DNA of 64,000 bases from Bettongia penicillata ogilbyi (lineage: Eukaryota; Chordata; Mammalia; Diprotodontia; Potoroidae), in the NCBI GenBank assembly GCA_023548195.1, contig JAJHZJ010000577.1, positions 2,021,574-2,085,573 of the forward strand, in the 5' to 3' direction. The notes beneath the pieces are model-generated. The model was not told the DNA's origin. It was given only the letters and a program-made list of their open reading frames with translations, and did not search any database. The translations under genes and the position numbers were made by a program. This document shows positions 26,701 to 41,700 of this stretch, piece by piece (position 1 is the first letter of the stretch; every line of letters starts with the position of its first letter).

Positions 26701-29700
26701 TTAACATTCGCTCTATGAGTTCCAAATTGTCTCCCTCTCTTTTCACCCATGCCCATTGAGAAGGCAAGCAATTCAATGTAGGTTATACATGTATAATCAT
26801 GCAAAGCACTTCCATAACAGTCATGTTGTGAAAGACTATATTTCTCCCCATCCTATCCCATCCCCCATTTATTCTATTCTCTCCTTTGACCCTGTTCCTC
26901 CTCAAAAGTATTTTGCTTTTGATTACCCCTCCTTCCATTCTTTTCTATCATTCCTCCCCCTTATCCCCTTCCCCTAACCTCACTTTCCTATACTATTCCC
27001 ATACCCAATGGAATGTGTGTCATTCCTTCCTTAAGCCAAATCCAATGAGAGTAAGGTCCACTCATTCCCTCTCACCTCTTCCTTCTTCCACTTCATTTTA
27101 AAAGATTTTTTCTTGCTTCTTTTAGGTCTTCAACACTCTCAGTGTCTCAAAATAGAGCATCTTGGTACTTGGTGAATCACCTTTCCAGTATGAAGTAAAA
27201 CTGACAAAATCAAACCTACTGTTAGTTATGCAATGAATAGTTCTTATTTCTTATTTAAAGTAATTTATCATTATGTTAGTTTTATCCTAACAAACTCTGA
27301 AAACAGTTACATGCAAAACCACTTAAGGAACACAATGACCTACAACCTCAATCAATCGTTTTTCCTTAAACACTTCCTCCCGTATCTTTATTTGGTTCTC
27401 TACCAACTCATGACTCATATTTGAATGGGAAAACTATTTCTTTACACTTGAATTTCAAAAGCTTTTTATGCACAAAAGTTCTTTGCCCCTTCTTATAAGG
27501 AAGCTCTTTACATATGGAAGTCAGTAACATACATACTTGACAAGTTAATTTTTCTTTTCAGGAGCTTTTTTCCCCTCAAAGTACATTTTTTTTCTTTTTC
27601 AACAATCAAACTGCGTACACGAGAAAGGACCAGTACTTTACACACTGATGATAAAATTGCTTATCTTTCTTCTTCCAGTTATGTGTATGAAAATGATTGT
27701 CATGTACAAACTGAATGAACCTGAGTGTGTTACCTAAATATCTTAAGGTATTCCTTTGCTCTTATCTATAACATTCTATAAATTCTATAATTTCTATAAC
27801 ATTCTATAATTCTACAATTTATTCTTATAATTGGAAAAAAATATAAAATAAGAACTAGAAATAGAAATGAACAATGACATTAAAATAAACACAATATTTC
27901 ACTTACTTTAAGTAGCACAATTTAGTTACAGAAAAGACTAATTTCTTCTACGGAAGATATTTAAAATTTCAATCTAAATAGTCTATATACCATTATTTTA
28001 AGTTCTATTTTATTGAAATAGTACACACTACTCCTATTAAAATTGTTGCCTTTTTGTCAAAAGAAATACATTCCCTCTAACTATGGATAGAATGTAATAT
28101 TTTGTCAAATTGTTTGATGATAGTTATTATTCAAATAAATATTTTTTCAATACTTCTTCAAATTTGGTAGAGAATATTGAAAGTTTTTCAGTGTGCAGTC
28201 CAACTCTGCTACACCTTAGTCTTCAAGTTCACCACCTTCTAACCAACCTAGACATCAGCCTTCCCTCCTCTCAGTGAGAATAGTCCTTGAACAATACACA
28301 CTCAGTATATCATCTGATCCGTGCTTGGAGACGTTTTAGTTTTGTAGAGTTTTCAAGAGATTGTAATTCATCACCAAAATATTTAAGAGCATTGGTCACC
28401 TCCATTTCATAGTAGGTTACCAGAGGAGGATAAGAGAGACAACAAGGTAGCATGGGAAAACTGCTGGATTTGAAATTGAAGGACATGAGCTCAAATGTTT
28501 TCTCTGCCACTGACAACAGTGGTGGACCTTGGTCAAGGCACTTAATCTTCTCATTCTCAGTTTCCCCATCTGCAAACTGAAAGGATTAGACTAGATGAAC
28601 TTAAAGTTCCTTCTGTTTCTCAAACTATAGTTCTATGATTCTTCTTTTAAGTACATGACAACATACTAAAAAGAATTACCAGAACTGGACAAAAAAAATC
28701 ATCTCCTGAGTGGGTAATCATTTAATGCTGATCCATTTCATTGGAATTAAAATCTCAATGTCATATAATCTTTCTTTGGATTTTAGCACCCCTAATATTG
28801 ACCGCCTTGCTAGAGAAGGTGTAAAACTCACTCAGCATCTAGCAGCAGCTTCAATGTGCAGTCCAAGCAGAGCTGCCTTCCTGACTGGCAGATACCCCAT
28901 CAGATCAGGTTTGGAAACTTTTCAATATGGCAATATTTTCTAATAACAAAACACTTCCTGTGTAATGATTTTGCAAGTCTACAAAATAACTGAAAAAAGT
29001 TTGTTCAAGACACTAAACACACGTTTCTTTATAAATTATTTATAATAAATATCACACATCTTCCGAAAGGATTCAGTAGGATAGCGGTGGGAAGTAGGAT
29101 TATAATTTCACAGTAAATTCTCAGGTAGGAAAAGTCCTCCTTATGTAGACTGGCACCTTCTCTGCAACTTATTGTCTTACATAATTTCCTCAAGAACTGA
29201 GAGTTTGGGTGATTCTTTTAGGGTGGCACTGCTTTTAGGGTATCAATGGGTCAAAGGCAGGGCTTAAAGCCAGGGCCCCTGACTCCAAGACTGGCTCTCT
29301 ATCCACTGTTGAACATCCTGAAGCTAAAAATGTTTTGTTTTGTTTTTTTAATGATAAAGATACACCAAATTTGTTCAAAGGAGCAGAGAAATATATGCAC
29401 CAAAGTACTGGAATTAGTTAAAACCAGCTATGTACAAATTTCCATAAACATTGAAGATAGGATGATGTGAGAGATGGTATAAGTTTGTACACTCACTCTT
29501 TTGAGCCTTTCTGATTTAGGTAGCAATTGTATATTACCTCTTTGGGAAGATACATTACAACCCTGTTCAGCTGTCACATGTTGGTTCCAGATCATTTAGA
29601 GGTATCATTGGAGCTTCCCATTGGAACTCTAGGGAAGGTGATTTTAAGTAGACTAAAGAGATTGGAAGATGCCAGTGTCTGTAAAAAGGACATGAACACA

Positions 29701-32700
29701 ACTAAAAGAAAGTTAAATATATGTTGTCCTGGCCTGTTAGAAGGTAAAGTGAGGTTTAGTATAAGAGTAAGTTAAGTATAAGGTTTAAGTATAAGTATAA
29801 CATCACTTCATTTATTTGACATTGTGAGGGAAGTAGGCATTCCAATTAAGAGGATAACTGAAGTATTTCTTTTAGGGGCTGATATTTTTAAAAATTAGCC
29901 ATTTAAATAGAAAACTTGAGAATGGATTATACAAATCCATTTTCTTAAAGATTAGAAATAGGGACTGGACAATATTTCAGAGTCATAGAGAGCTCCCAAG
30001 TGAAGACATTCTTCTTTCAGTTGGCACCTTCAATTGAAACCTAGTCTTAAGAGAGTTACTCAGAGATCAAGTGACTTGTCTAAGGTCACATGGCTAGTAT
30101 GTCAAGGAGAAAATTTGAACCCATAACTTCTTAGCTTCAGGACTACGTTATTATCCATTATGCCAGAGAATACCACAGAAATTTAACTTTTTCTTGATGA
30201 CTTAGGACTGTCATATTGAATATCAATTTTATACTGTATTAAGTTGTGATCACATTTCTCAGAGGTATTGTGGTATGTAAGGCTGATTGTTTCCACGCTG
30301 TTGTCTCTGGTTTAAGTATACTAAAGTGACTTGCCCAGGGTCGCACAGGTACTAAGTACTGTGGTCAGATTTGAACTCTGGTCTTTCTGACTCCAGGTCC
30401 ACTGTGCTGCCTAGCTGCCCCAGGATTGTTGTTATTGGTGGTTTTCCTTAGTTCTTGTATCTACTTTTTGATGTTTTTTTTTTGTCAGTAATCACTTTCT
30501 ACAGCTGTCCATTGACTTGTAGCAGTAACTCCAACTTTGCTATCTTTTCATCTGTCCTGAGCCACATAATCAAACTTGTCTAAATTGTGTCTGAGAGTGA
30601 ATAAGTTCTGATTCAGTAAAGTGTATGAATTGTGGCCTCTTTTTACTTTCCTCCCCTCTCCACTAATTTTAAGGATTTCAATAATTTTTTACATTATTGA
30701 AATTGACAGATATGTGACATCTGACTCTTTGCAAAGAGAGTGTCATAAATATAAACCTATCTGAATTTTTCCTCCAAACTTTCATTAGGCAAATATGGAG
30801 ATGATTCAGAGGAAACGATGTCAGTTTTAGTGATCATTCTGTAAACATTACCTTGAAAGACTCAATCTACAGTCAAGCCAACCCCTGGATTTTTGTTTAT
30901 TCTTTATCAGGGCTCATCTTCCTTCCTTGCCAGTGCCCTGTAGGGAGGCATAAATCATAAGAAGAGATTGAGACTGGGGAAATTGGTTTTGATAGGTGTA
31001 TAGGGAGGAAGTTCATGCTCCTTTATCCTATATGGGCTCTAGGCACCCCACTGTTTTTGGTGTAATGATTAAATAATATTGTAATTTTTTTGTAATGATA
31101 AATATAATGTTAAATAGTAATGATAAATAATATAGATTTAATTAGAAAAGAAGATTGGTACAATGTTCTAATTCCTGCCACTCTCAGATTTACCTCTTCC
31201 TTTCCCACTAATAAAAGGCTTGAACTTTCTCAAGTTTTGCAGATGTAATCTGCACAGCAAAGTCTCTTTACTTGTAATTCTTCTCTTAGAGGAGACTGAT
31301 TATGAAATGTCTCATCCCTGTATGAGGGATAGAACTGCTAAGAATTTGAAAGAAGAGAGATCTTGATTTTCTAGCTTTCAGTTTTGAAAGAGAAGACTCT
31401 CTTCATGGCCCCAAAATGAAAGACTCTGGGGAGAAGACAGCATGTAAAGGAACTGACCTTGGTCATGGACCTATCCTTAACCTTCCTACACTGTTGACTT
31501 TGGAGGCTTTCCTCTGTTATCATGTGTATACTTTTCTCTAATTTCTGTTTATTCTTGGTTTGGATAAATGGATTTATTTGCTTTTTTCTATGGTAGTCAC
31601 TGGAAGAACTTGTATTTGGTTAGAAGGGGGTCAAATCTTTGCCTGTATACCTGGGCTCATAAACTATATATCAAAGACTTGACTCCCTTTCAACCAAATA
31701 TATTTAAAAGTCATTATTCTTTGACCCATCAATATCTTTTGCCATTTCCTTCTTAAGTGATATCAATCAGATGCTTAGCTTAAGCCTAAAAATTAATTTC
31801 CCTAGATTAACAATAGTGTTAGGGGAAGATGGATATAGTTCCAGTTCAGTATTTTTCCTCTCTGATGAGAGATGAGTGGCCAGTCTGTGACCTTAATTTC
31901 CTCTTCTGACAGAAATTAAAGGTTCCCTAAGAGAAGGGGAGAAAGAAGACTTCAGAGATATCATTCACAATTCTCTGTGAGATAAATCTAGATAAGCCAA
32001 AATGGAACACATTTTCCCACAGAGATGAACATAAATGGTATTTATACTTGGGCTAGCAAAAAAATGTCTATTTAATTCACACTGTAGCTATACCACATGG
32101 TACTAAAGAGATCCTAGTCATCATTTATAGCATTGCCTATATGGTTCTAACTTGAGACACAAGAAATATTTCTTCTGCTATCCCATTAAGCTATAAACTT
32201 CTTAATATCAGGAACTATATCCTGCCTTAATTGTATTCCTGAGTACTTAGCACAATGACTAGTACATAGTAGACCCTTAAATGTTTGCAGATTAATTGAC
32301 TTGCCCTGTTTCAAGGGTTAACCCTTATTGTGACAAGGCATTTTATAACTGATTTTTATTGTTCAGTGAGAATCTGAAGAAATAAGACATTTCCTGGTAT
32401 TTGGTTTTGTGGAAAGCTATCTTATTATGTTACTTGTCATGGGAATCTAATTAAAACACAGTAGGGCATAAGGGAAAGAGAACTGAACTTGGAGTGAGGT
32501 ATGGATTTGAATTGTAGATTTGACATTCGCTACTTTGAAGACCTTGAACAACTCTTACAATTTGAGTGTTAAGTTTTTGATTTGTAAAATGAAAAGTTGG
32601 GACTAGATGATATCTAAATTTCCTTCTAGGTTATATTCTGTAATATTATCCTTCCAGTACATAGATATATTCAAATATTTTCCACTTGTTACTGGAAAAA

Positions 32701-35700
32701 TGTGTAATGGCTGAATCATTGAGTTAAGTAATGTTATTTTCTTTAATGCCTTAAGGAATTTATTTTCATATCACATAGGGTTTTTTTTTTTTTTTGCATT
32801 TCATCTGCTTATCAACTATAGGAGGTGTCAGGACATAGTGGAAAGAGAGCTTATCTGAGAGTCAGATTCAAGTTCCATTTGACTGTGGGCTGACTGTGGG
32901 CAAAACTCTTATAGGTACCAAAATCACTTAAGACTTCAAGCTGCAGAAGGAGTATCGATCTACATTAGTAGGCAGAGTTCCTTATGCTAATGAAATCATA
33001 GAGATAGCCACCCTGTTGCTTATATTACAAATATGATGATGGTGGTCAAGAGAGGATTTTCATGACTATATACCTGGGTTCCTGAAGCATGTTCCATTTA
33101 TTCCCCAAAGTCACAAAAAAGATAATATCTGGATTCATAGAGATGGTATAGGAATATAGCACATGGTCAGCCTTAATAGGCACAGAAGTGAGAGTTGATT
33201 GAGCCTTTTCTCTTCTCTGATGGTCTAGTATATGTTATTGACACCAGAAAAGTAGCAAGAGATTCTTTGTGCAAGCTGTAAATATCCAATAGTGACAGAT
33301 GTAGTTTCTTCTGCATCAATAATGGGAGCAAAGTGATGCTGCAGATGTAGTTAACGAAAGTAAAATCCAACCATTTAGGACTTATTTCCATACTGTGGAA
33401 GGCATTGCAAAGGCAATATGTGTAATGGCTAGAGTTCTGGAGTTTGGAAGATATACTTTCCAATCTTGGTTGTGATACTTTTCCACTATATGAACCTGAG
33501 TAACTCATTTAATCTCTGAGTACCTCAGGCAATTATCTGGAACTTAGTTCTCAAGATACAGATGTTTGCTGGTGAAGGAGAATTCTACACACAGAGAGAG
33601 GTCCTCTCATGTTCATATTCACAACATATCAATTACAAGTATTTTTGTCCATACAGTTAGCTCAGTTATTTACAGGTATATGACAAAAATCTCTCACTTT
33701 AAAAGAAGGCAAAATACGTGAAAAACAAAAGTAATTAGGGTGAATCTCTGGTGGCTGGTCTTTGGGGTATGGTAAGAGACCTGTTTTAACTTAAACTTTT
33801 CTGATCTGCAGGGGAAATCTGGGCCAATCAAGAAATGCAATATGATATATCCTTCCCTTACCATATATTTCAGGTATGAGTTCTTCCTTCAATATGAATC
33901 GTGCCATCCTTTGGCTTGGTGGTTCTGGAGGTCTTCCAACAAATGAAACCACATTTGCCAAGCTGCTTCAGCACCGTGGTTATAAGACTGGATTGATAGG
34001 TACAGTTTGGGGTTGCCAGTTTTAAATGAACATAAGAAAATTTTCACTGCAATTCAACATTCCTATAGCACAACTTAGAATTGTGTCAACCAATATATCC
34101 TGAAGATGAGGAAACTTGAGTAGAAATAGGCTACTGTAAGTAATGATAAGGTCATATCTGAACTAATGAAAAAGAACATGGTGGTAAGTTTAAAAATATT
34201 ATCAATCTTCCACATAGTAAAACATGAAAGGTATATTTGACAATCCATCTTGTAATTTGTTAATTCAATCCATGCCAAAATAATATGATTGGGGAAGGGG
34301 GAAGATAGATGCAGCATGTATAAATAGATGACAAAAAGGTAATCATATAGGCATAACAAAGATGTTCTAGTAAATGTTTAACAACCAGCTCTCTGAGAAA
34401 ATGTAAGTATGGCACATATTTAAATTTAATATGTATTGTGATATTTTATCCACCACTTTTTTAAGTCTAGACTATCAGCAAAACAGTAATTCAAACCTTG
34501 ATTTGTAGCATTTGCTAATTTCTAAGGTGTGACTGGTCACACTAAAAATTTAACAATTTCCCTTGGTGGTATAAACTAGATAAAGATGAAGTTTGTACTT
34601 TAAATAAATTATTTGAAAGATGAAAATTCTTTGGAGATTCATCACAAGAATTCTACTTCCATAAACCCATTTAATTTGTTTGTTTTGACCTTTAGAAGTC
34701 CAGAAGATGACTAGGGAGCAAAGAACTGTTAAGTCCTACTGGTGATGAAGTCAAGACCACTGGTAGTACCTTCAAGGTGTCCTTCTTGGCATTTGAGTGG
34801 CTAACATTTCATGTATTATATCGAAGTAGACAGAGAGGAGTCTTGTAGTCAGAGGAACCTGACTTTACATCTGATACTTAGAAACTGTGTGAGTCATTTG
34901 GATAAATTACTCAATCTCTCAATGGCCCGGGAACCTCTATAAGATATTAATCATAAAGATATTGCTAGTCTGCATCAGTTGAGGGATTTCAACATTTGAA
35001 ATTCACTACAACAATGAAATTAAAAATCTAGACTTCATTCTATTAATCATGCCCCCATCTTCAAATATTTGATGATGTTAAAAAGCAGAAATGTCAATGG
35101 AAGTGATGAATAGTTTGAGTCTTGATTTCTAGCTGTGTGACTGAGCAAGTCACTTCAGGTATGATAGAAAAGCACTCTTCTTAGAGTCAGGAGATCTGAT
35201 CTAGTGTTCCATCTCTGACACTGGGTTTGTGATTTTACTTAACCTCTTTGAACTTCAATTGCCTCAATTTCACATTATAAACTAGGAATCACTAGTAATG
35301 CTTTCACTTAAACTCACACGACAGTTCTTATGAGTAAAACACCTCATAAAGTGTGATTTTTTTTTGGTGAATTTCTTCTCCAAACTATAATTTATATTTG
35401 ACCAAAGAAACACAGCAATTTTCTTTTCTGTTTATTCCTCCTCTTACCCCAGGAAAATGGCATCTAGGTTTAAGCTGTGCCTCAAGAAATGACCACTGCT
35501 ACCATCCACTAAACCATGGGTTTGATTACTTTTTTGGGATGCCTTTGACTCTCCTAAATGAATGTCAGTCAACAAAGACACCAGAGATACATAGAGCTCT
35601 CCGAATCAAGCTCTGGATTGCCAGTGTGGCTCTTGGCCTTGTGCCTCTCTTACTTCTCATTCCCCGATTTGCTGGATGGTTCAAAGTCCCATGGACTGTT

Positions 35701-38700
35701 GTTGTCATCACTGCTCTTGTAGCCTGCTTGTTTTTCATCACCTGGTATTCTAGTTATGGATTCATTCGTCGTTGGAATTGCATCCTTATGAGAAATCATG
35801 AGATTATTCAACAGCCCATGAAGGAAGAAAAAGTGACTTCTCTGATTTTGAAAGAGGCTCTTTCATTTATTGAAAAGTAATGAACATTTTGCATTTTCTT
35901 ATCCTTCATAGCTAAAAAATAAATATCTATTTCAGAGCATTCCAGTCTCTTTGGTTAGAAAAACAATTTTCTGGTATATTTATGTCACATTTGACATACA
36001 TTTGAGGTTGTACAAAGACAAAAGAAAATAATATTTTGCTGGAGGGCAGCATAGTACAGTGGAAAGGGCCCTGCCTGTGAAATTGAAGGACTTGATTTCT
36101 AATCTCATCTAGGAAACTTAAAATCTGTCTCTAGACAAGTGATTTAACATCTCTAGTTGTGAGGGATGTGGATTTGATGTCACCTAACATACCTTCTAGA
36201 GCTGTGATTCTTGGAAACAAACATATTGGTCATGTCTGAAATGTATATTTCATTCTGTGCCTGTTGTCAATTATCATTTCAAAATCATTTCCTCTGAAGT
36301 AATGATTGGTGACAGTATCAATGTCATCAAGTCTTTTAAGCTGGTTTTCTTTATATTGTACTCATCATGTACACTTTTCCTTAGCTCATGTTTATACTGC
36401 TCTAAATCAAGTCATATATCTTCCTAAGTTTTTCTGATTTCATCATATTCAAAGTTTCTTATGGCACAATGATATTTCTTTGTGAAATAATTAATATCAA
36501 TGATATTAATGCAACACATTTTTTTCAGCCATTTTTCTATCAGAAGAACCAGTTACCAGTTTTTTAGTGTTGCAAAAAGTGCTGATAAATGTGTAAATTT
36601 TTCCTGGGTCTTTGACCCCTTTGAGATATATAAATGGCAAAAAGATACTATTGAGTCAAAGAACAATGTTTTTTAAGATATAATTTTCAAATTATCTTCC
36701 AGATGAGGATAGTCCTCAGGTGTTCTCACTCAGATCTTTTTCCACTGTAGTATTTGAAGAGCTGTCATTTAGAAAAATGATAGATTTATTTACCCAGATG
36801 CCATAAATAGGCTTGATGTATGAAAATCATAAGGAAGCATATTTTGGCTCAATATAAGATGGACTGTCCTAAAAGCTGGATTTTATTTAAATTTATAAGC
36901 TCTAATTAAACATTTATCATTATAGGTGTTTAAGGGACTTTTGGATTATGATTTTTTTAATGAATACTATAGAAGTGATTAATGTCTGATACAGAAATTT
37001 GGACAATATTACCGTAATGTTCCTTTCTAACTCTAGGATCCCATGATGTAGGCTAGAGTCAGTCATTCTGAGTTTTCAAAGGGAAAATACGTTAACATTG
37101 TAATAATAATAGTTGCCACTTGTATAGTGCTTTTAACATCTAATCTTATTTCAGCTTTCCAACACTAATGCCGAGGTAGGTACTATAATTATATTTTATT
37201 CTTACTTTGCAGATGAAGAAAATAAGTCTGAGTTAAATTACTTGCCCTCAGTCCCACAGCTAGAAAGTGTTACAGGCAGATCTTACTGACTTCAAATTGA
37301 ATGGTTGGTTGAAATACCATGATATTTCTCAAACAAAAGTTTGTTCCATTCTAGCACCACATTTTAAGGACACAGACAAACCAGTTAATAATAAATGACA
37401 GGATCAGTATTCTTTTCTTTTCTTTTCTTTTCTTTTCTTTTCTTTTCTTTTCTTTTCTTTTCTTTTCTTTTCTTTTCTTTTCTTTTCTTTTCTTTTCTTT
37501 TCTTTTCTTTTCTTTTCTTTTCTTTTCTTTTTTCTTTTCACTTCTCTAAGACAAATGCCCTTGCTATATTTATTTTAAAATATATCTATTCTTTCAGTCT
37601 GCCTGCACTAAAATTTTCAAAGAATATTTTATGATTTCAAGTTTCACTGTAGCTTCTTTAAATGCAAATCTGATTTTCAAGGGAATGAGGTAAATTGATT
37701 ATTTTTTCCCTTAGGTGCAAGCATGGACCCTTTCTTCTCTTTGTGTCGTTTCTTCATGTGCACATTCCACTTGTAACTAAAGAGAAGTTTGTTGGGCGTA
37801 GTAAATATGGACTATATGGGGATAATGTAGAAGAAATGGATTGGATGGTAGGTAAGTATCACTTTAGAAAATAGTGAGTAAGTTCATTCTATGTGTTAGG
37901 TGACTCATAATCTCATTGAAGTGGGTGCTTGCTGCAGGCAGACGGATAGGATCTCATTCATGCCCATTCATATTCTGACTTTTCCCCAGGTCTTCCCCTA
38001 AGTCACACAAGGCTTCCCTTGTGAGAGAGAAATGAAATGGCTCATCTAAGGAGACACAATAAGCACCAAAGATAGAAATTTTAGTATCTTTTCAGACATC
38101 TTTCATTGGTAATATCTAGTCATTAGATCATGGTATTTAAAGTCACTAGGCATTCTCCTCCAATCCCCTCACTTTCCTGATGAGGAAACTAAGGTTCAGA
38201 GAAGGCATATAACTTTTTCTACTCCTCTATCATTCTACTTTTTCCACATTACTAGTATAACTTTACAATTTAAAGTTTGTAAAGTACTTAGTGACTTTTT
38301 ATTCTTATTTCTTCCATCTGAAATTAGTGAACCAGATGAGGTATGGGAATAGTGGTTATCAGGTTTGTGACTTCATAGTTTAAATAATTGTTATTAACCT
38401 TAACTAAAAAATATCTACTCATGTATTTTTGCTGTTTTTTTCCAAAAAGAAGTTTTAGACTAATTGTAGCAAAATTAAAGAACACATGTAAAATGATGCG
38501 TTCAGAGAGAAAAAAATCTAAGTGCAATTTTGTGCCCTATTTCTATTATTAACAAGAACAATTTATTTCAACCTCTAGTTAGAGAGTGATAACATTACAA
38601 GGGGAATTAACACAACATTTCTCAGTTTAGAGTCTGAAGGCAGAATTCCCAAATCTTCTCCAGTTCTACATGGTATCAGATCCCATAGAGGTTTTTTTTC

Positions 38701-41700
38701 CCCTGTAGCCAGCAAGTTTGCCTCCCCTATCAAGGGCATGCTTGCTATCCAGCCTCTCCAGCATAATCAGGATTATTTTCTTTTTTCAACTTTCTGCTTC
38801 CTTATATATGCTAGAAGAAGAAGGTTAAACATGTTGGCACTAGCCTATGTGATACCCTGTGATCTCTGTTCTTAGTTGGTTTGCTATCCACTTTATTAAC
38901 TTGCTATGTTTTCTCCTTTCTAATTAATACTCAACCTTGGTAGATATGTTAGTAATGTGATAAAGTGGAAGTTTGCTGGGCTTAGACCCAGAGGACTACA
39001 GTTTCAGTCCCCCTATTTACTATTTGCATGATCTTGATAAAGTTATTAAATTTTTATTTAGAGCTGGAAGGGAACTTTGAAACCATTTTGTCCAACTCCT
39101 AATTTTATACACAAGGAACTTGAAGGTTTCATTTTCTCATCTGTAAAATAAGGGAGTTGAGTTAGATATCCCTTAAGACTCCTTCTTTTATCAATTGCTT
39201 TTTTTAAAAAAAAATCTGGGTTTTGTTGCTATTTACAGTTGTCTCCATTAAAATTGTGCTGGAGTTATGTTGGCAACTCTTGCAGAGAAAGTACAGATAT
39301 GCATTTGTTGAGGAAGTTCTTCATTGAAATTTCCCTATGATAATTACATTAGAGATTGGTTTCAAATGTAATCACCATGTATACCATTCATTTGTTTCTA
39401 GTTACTTCATTCTGTACCTTTTTATATCAATCCCCCATATTTATTAAGAGTAAATTTAACAGGACTTTGAGATAAACACATTATTCAGCTTATCTCTTTA
39501 GATTGTAAGAGCTAAATTTTTCATTTCTCTTTAGCAATGGAAACTTATTTTAATGTTTTCTATTGTCTGACTAATATCTGACATTCAGTTAGTTGGAATG
39601 GATGTATGCATTTATGTTTGTACCTTACCAAATGCTTCATTTCTTTCTTTCTATGCCTGTTGACATCATTGGAGGCTGATAACACTTCAAAACATTTTTA
39701 CTGCTAAGACTAGTAAATTATTAATTAACATCAGACTATCACTCAATGCATATGACAGGCTCAAGATAGCACTGCATCTTAGCACAGTATCTGGAATGGA
39801 GTAAACAATCAATGTTTGTTAACTTCATGATCTTTGAGTGTCCTGATTTTGTAAATGTAGAGATTTTGCTTTCCTTAGAGTGAATTTAGGAATTATTTAA
39901 GTTTCAAGTTCAATTAAGTGAGTTTTTACTAAACAAGGTATACTTAAGCTACCTTTGTCTTTTTTTCAATTAATATGTATACCTTCCTGATCTATATGAT
40001 AGTTTTTTTAATGAGATTAAGTTGTTTCATTAGAAAAAAAGAGATAATAATTCGCATTGTCTTGATTCATCTGTCCTTATCGTAGGAAAAATTCTTGATG
40101 TTATCGACAAGGAATATTTGAGAAATAACACACTTGTATATTTTACTTCTGACAATGGAGGTCGTTTGGAATCTCAGGAAGGAAAATCCCAGCTTGGTGG
40201 TTGGAATGGAATGTACAAAGGTGGTAATAGTATTGCATTGGAATGCTTCCTTTTGAAAACTGAGATACTTAATGTCTTTAGCTATAAACATCAGTACACC
40301 CTAAGAGTTGCTTATTTTATCTGAAAGGTTTAAAATGAGAAAATGTAAAGGTAAAATATTTGATATATAAAATATGTATCTATAGAAATATGAATGTTTA
40401 CATATATGAAATATTCTCAAAGTTTTTTTAGTGCTAAGAGTAACTGGAAGCATAATTCACGGAAATATGAAAAAGAAAACCTCTTTTATCAGTTCTAAAT
40501 AGATAAACTAAAATTGAAATGCAACATAGCAGAGCTGATAAATGACTGGCCTTGGAGTCAGGAACTCTGAGTTCAAATCCTTGACCATGGGCCAATCACT
40601 TTAAAGTCTTAGAGTTATAGGTCATTTTTAATGTTAGAGATCAATTTCTGATCTACATTGGTAAAGAGAATTTCATACCATCAGTTCCCACAATAATAAA
40701 ATTACAAATCTGGATTACTTTTTTCTTTAAGGATTTCATAAGCAGGGAACTGTGTAAGGTATAACTACAGAATAACAGCTTTTTTTTTTTTTTTAAAGTA
40801 AACATACATTGATTTAGCCATATTACTGCGGTACTTAATAAAACTCCTCATCTTGAAATTGCCTTCAAGGACCAGCAACACATTGTTCTATAATACCCTA
40901 GTAATAAAACAAAATAAAACAAAACAAAAAACAAAAAAAACTTAAAACTAATATTGATGATGAAAATGGATAATGAATCATATTCTGGGTAAAAAAAAGG
41001 TAGAACTATAAATTAATAAAACACACACTTTCATGTGTGATATCTCATCTGGTTGCATCCATAACTCCCACCAAAAAGAACTTAAATGGTAGAATGAGGA
41101 TGTAGCTTCCTCAGTCTCAAAGTGGGCAATGTTTCTTTTGATTTAACAATTGTTTTATCACTACTCAAAAATTCAATTCTATTGCTTTAGGTTGTCTCTC
41201 AAACAGTTCTCAATAATATGTATATGGCATATTACTAAATAATGAGCCAGAGCCACTTGTCCTGGAATATTTAGAGTGAAGAGATTTTTGGTGTTCTTTT
41301 ATTTACATGCATAAGTACACACACACACACACGTATTCCTTTTCTCTTTTCCTTCTCTTTCTCTATCTTCATATATTCACATCAATATCCACAGAGCAAT
41401 TAATATATATGTGCATGTACAACATATACACATGATATGCATTCATGTACAATCACATGTTCAGTATACGGATACATATGCATATACACATGCATACACA
41501 TATACATGAATAAGGTAGGATACAGTAGTTTGTATAAATGTGCATTTATCCAAATAACTACCCTAAGGACATTTTGATATTTTTTTGTATTTATCTAGTA
41601 TTTAATCTTTCCTTAGTTATGTGTAAAAGCAATTTTTTTAACATTTGTTTCTGACACTTTGAGTTCCAAATTCTCTCCCTTCCTCCCTTGCTATACCCCC

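Noticed and set aside
33173..33508. 111-codon minus-strand frame in an ARSH intron
   Set aside because: No recognisable domain, no splice or start context, and overlap with a MIR-like segment; length is within chance.
35398..35452. Upstream Met of the long open frame over the 35453 exon
   Set aside because: This part is intron: a polypyrimidine tract and CAG acceptor end at 35452, and the protein matches start with the split Gly codon.
37411..37539. CRISPR-like regular repetition
   Set aside because: Contiguous pentanucleotide units without spacers in a vertebrate intron; simple repeat only.
37395..37634. Open frame encoding repeated FLFFS
   Set aside because: Translation of the (TTTTC)n microsatellite.
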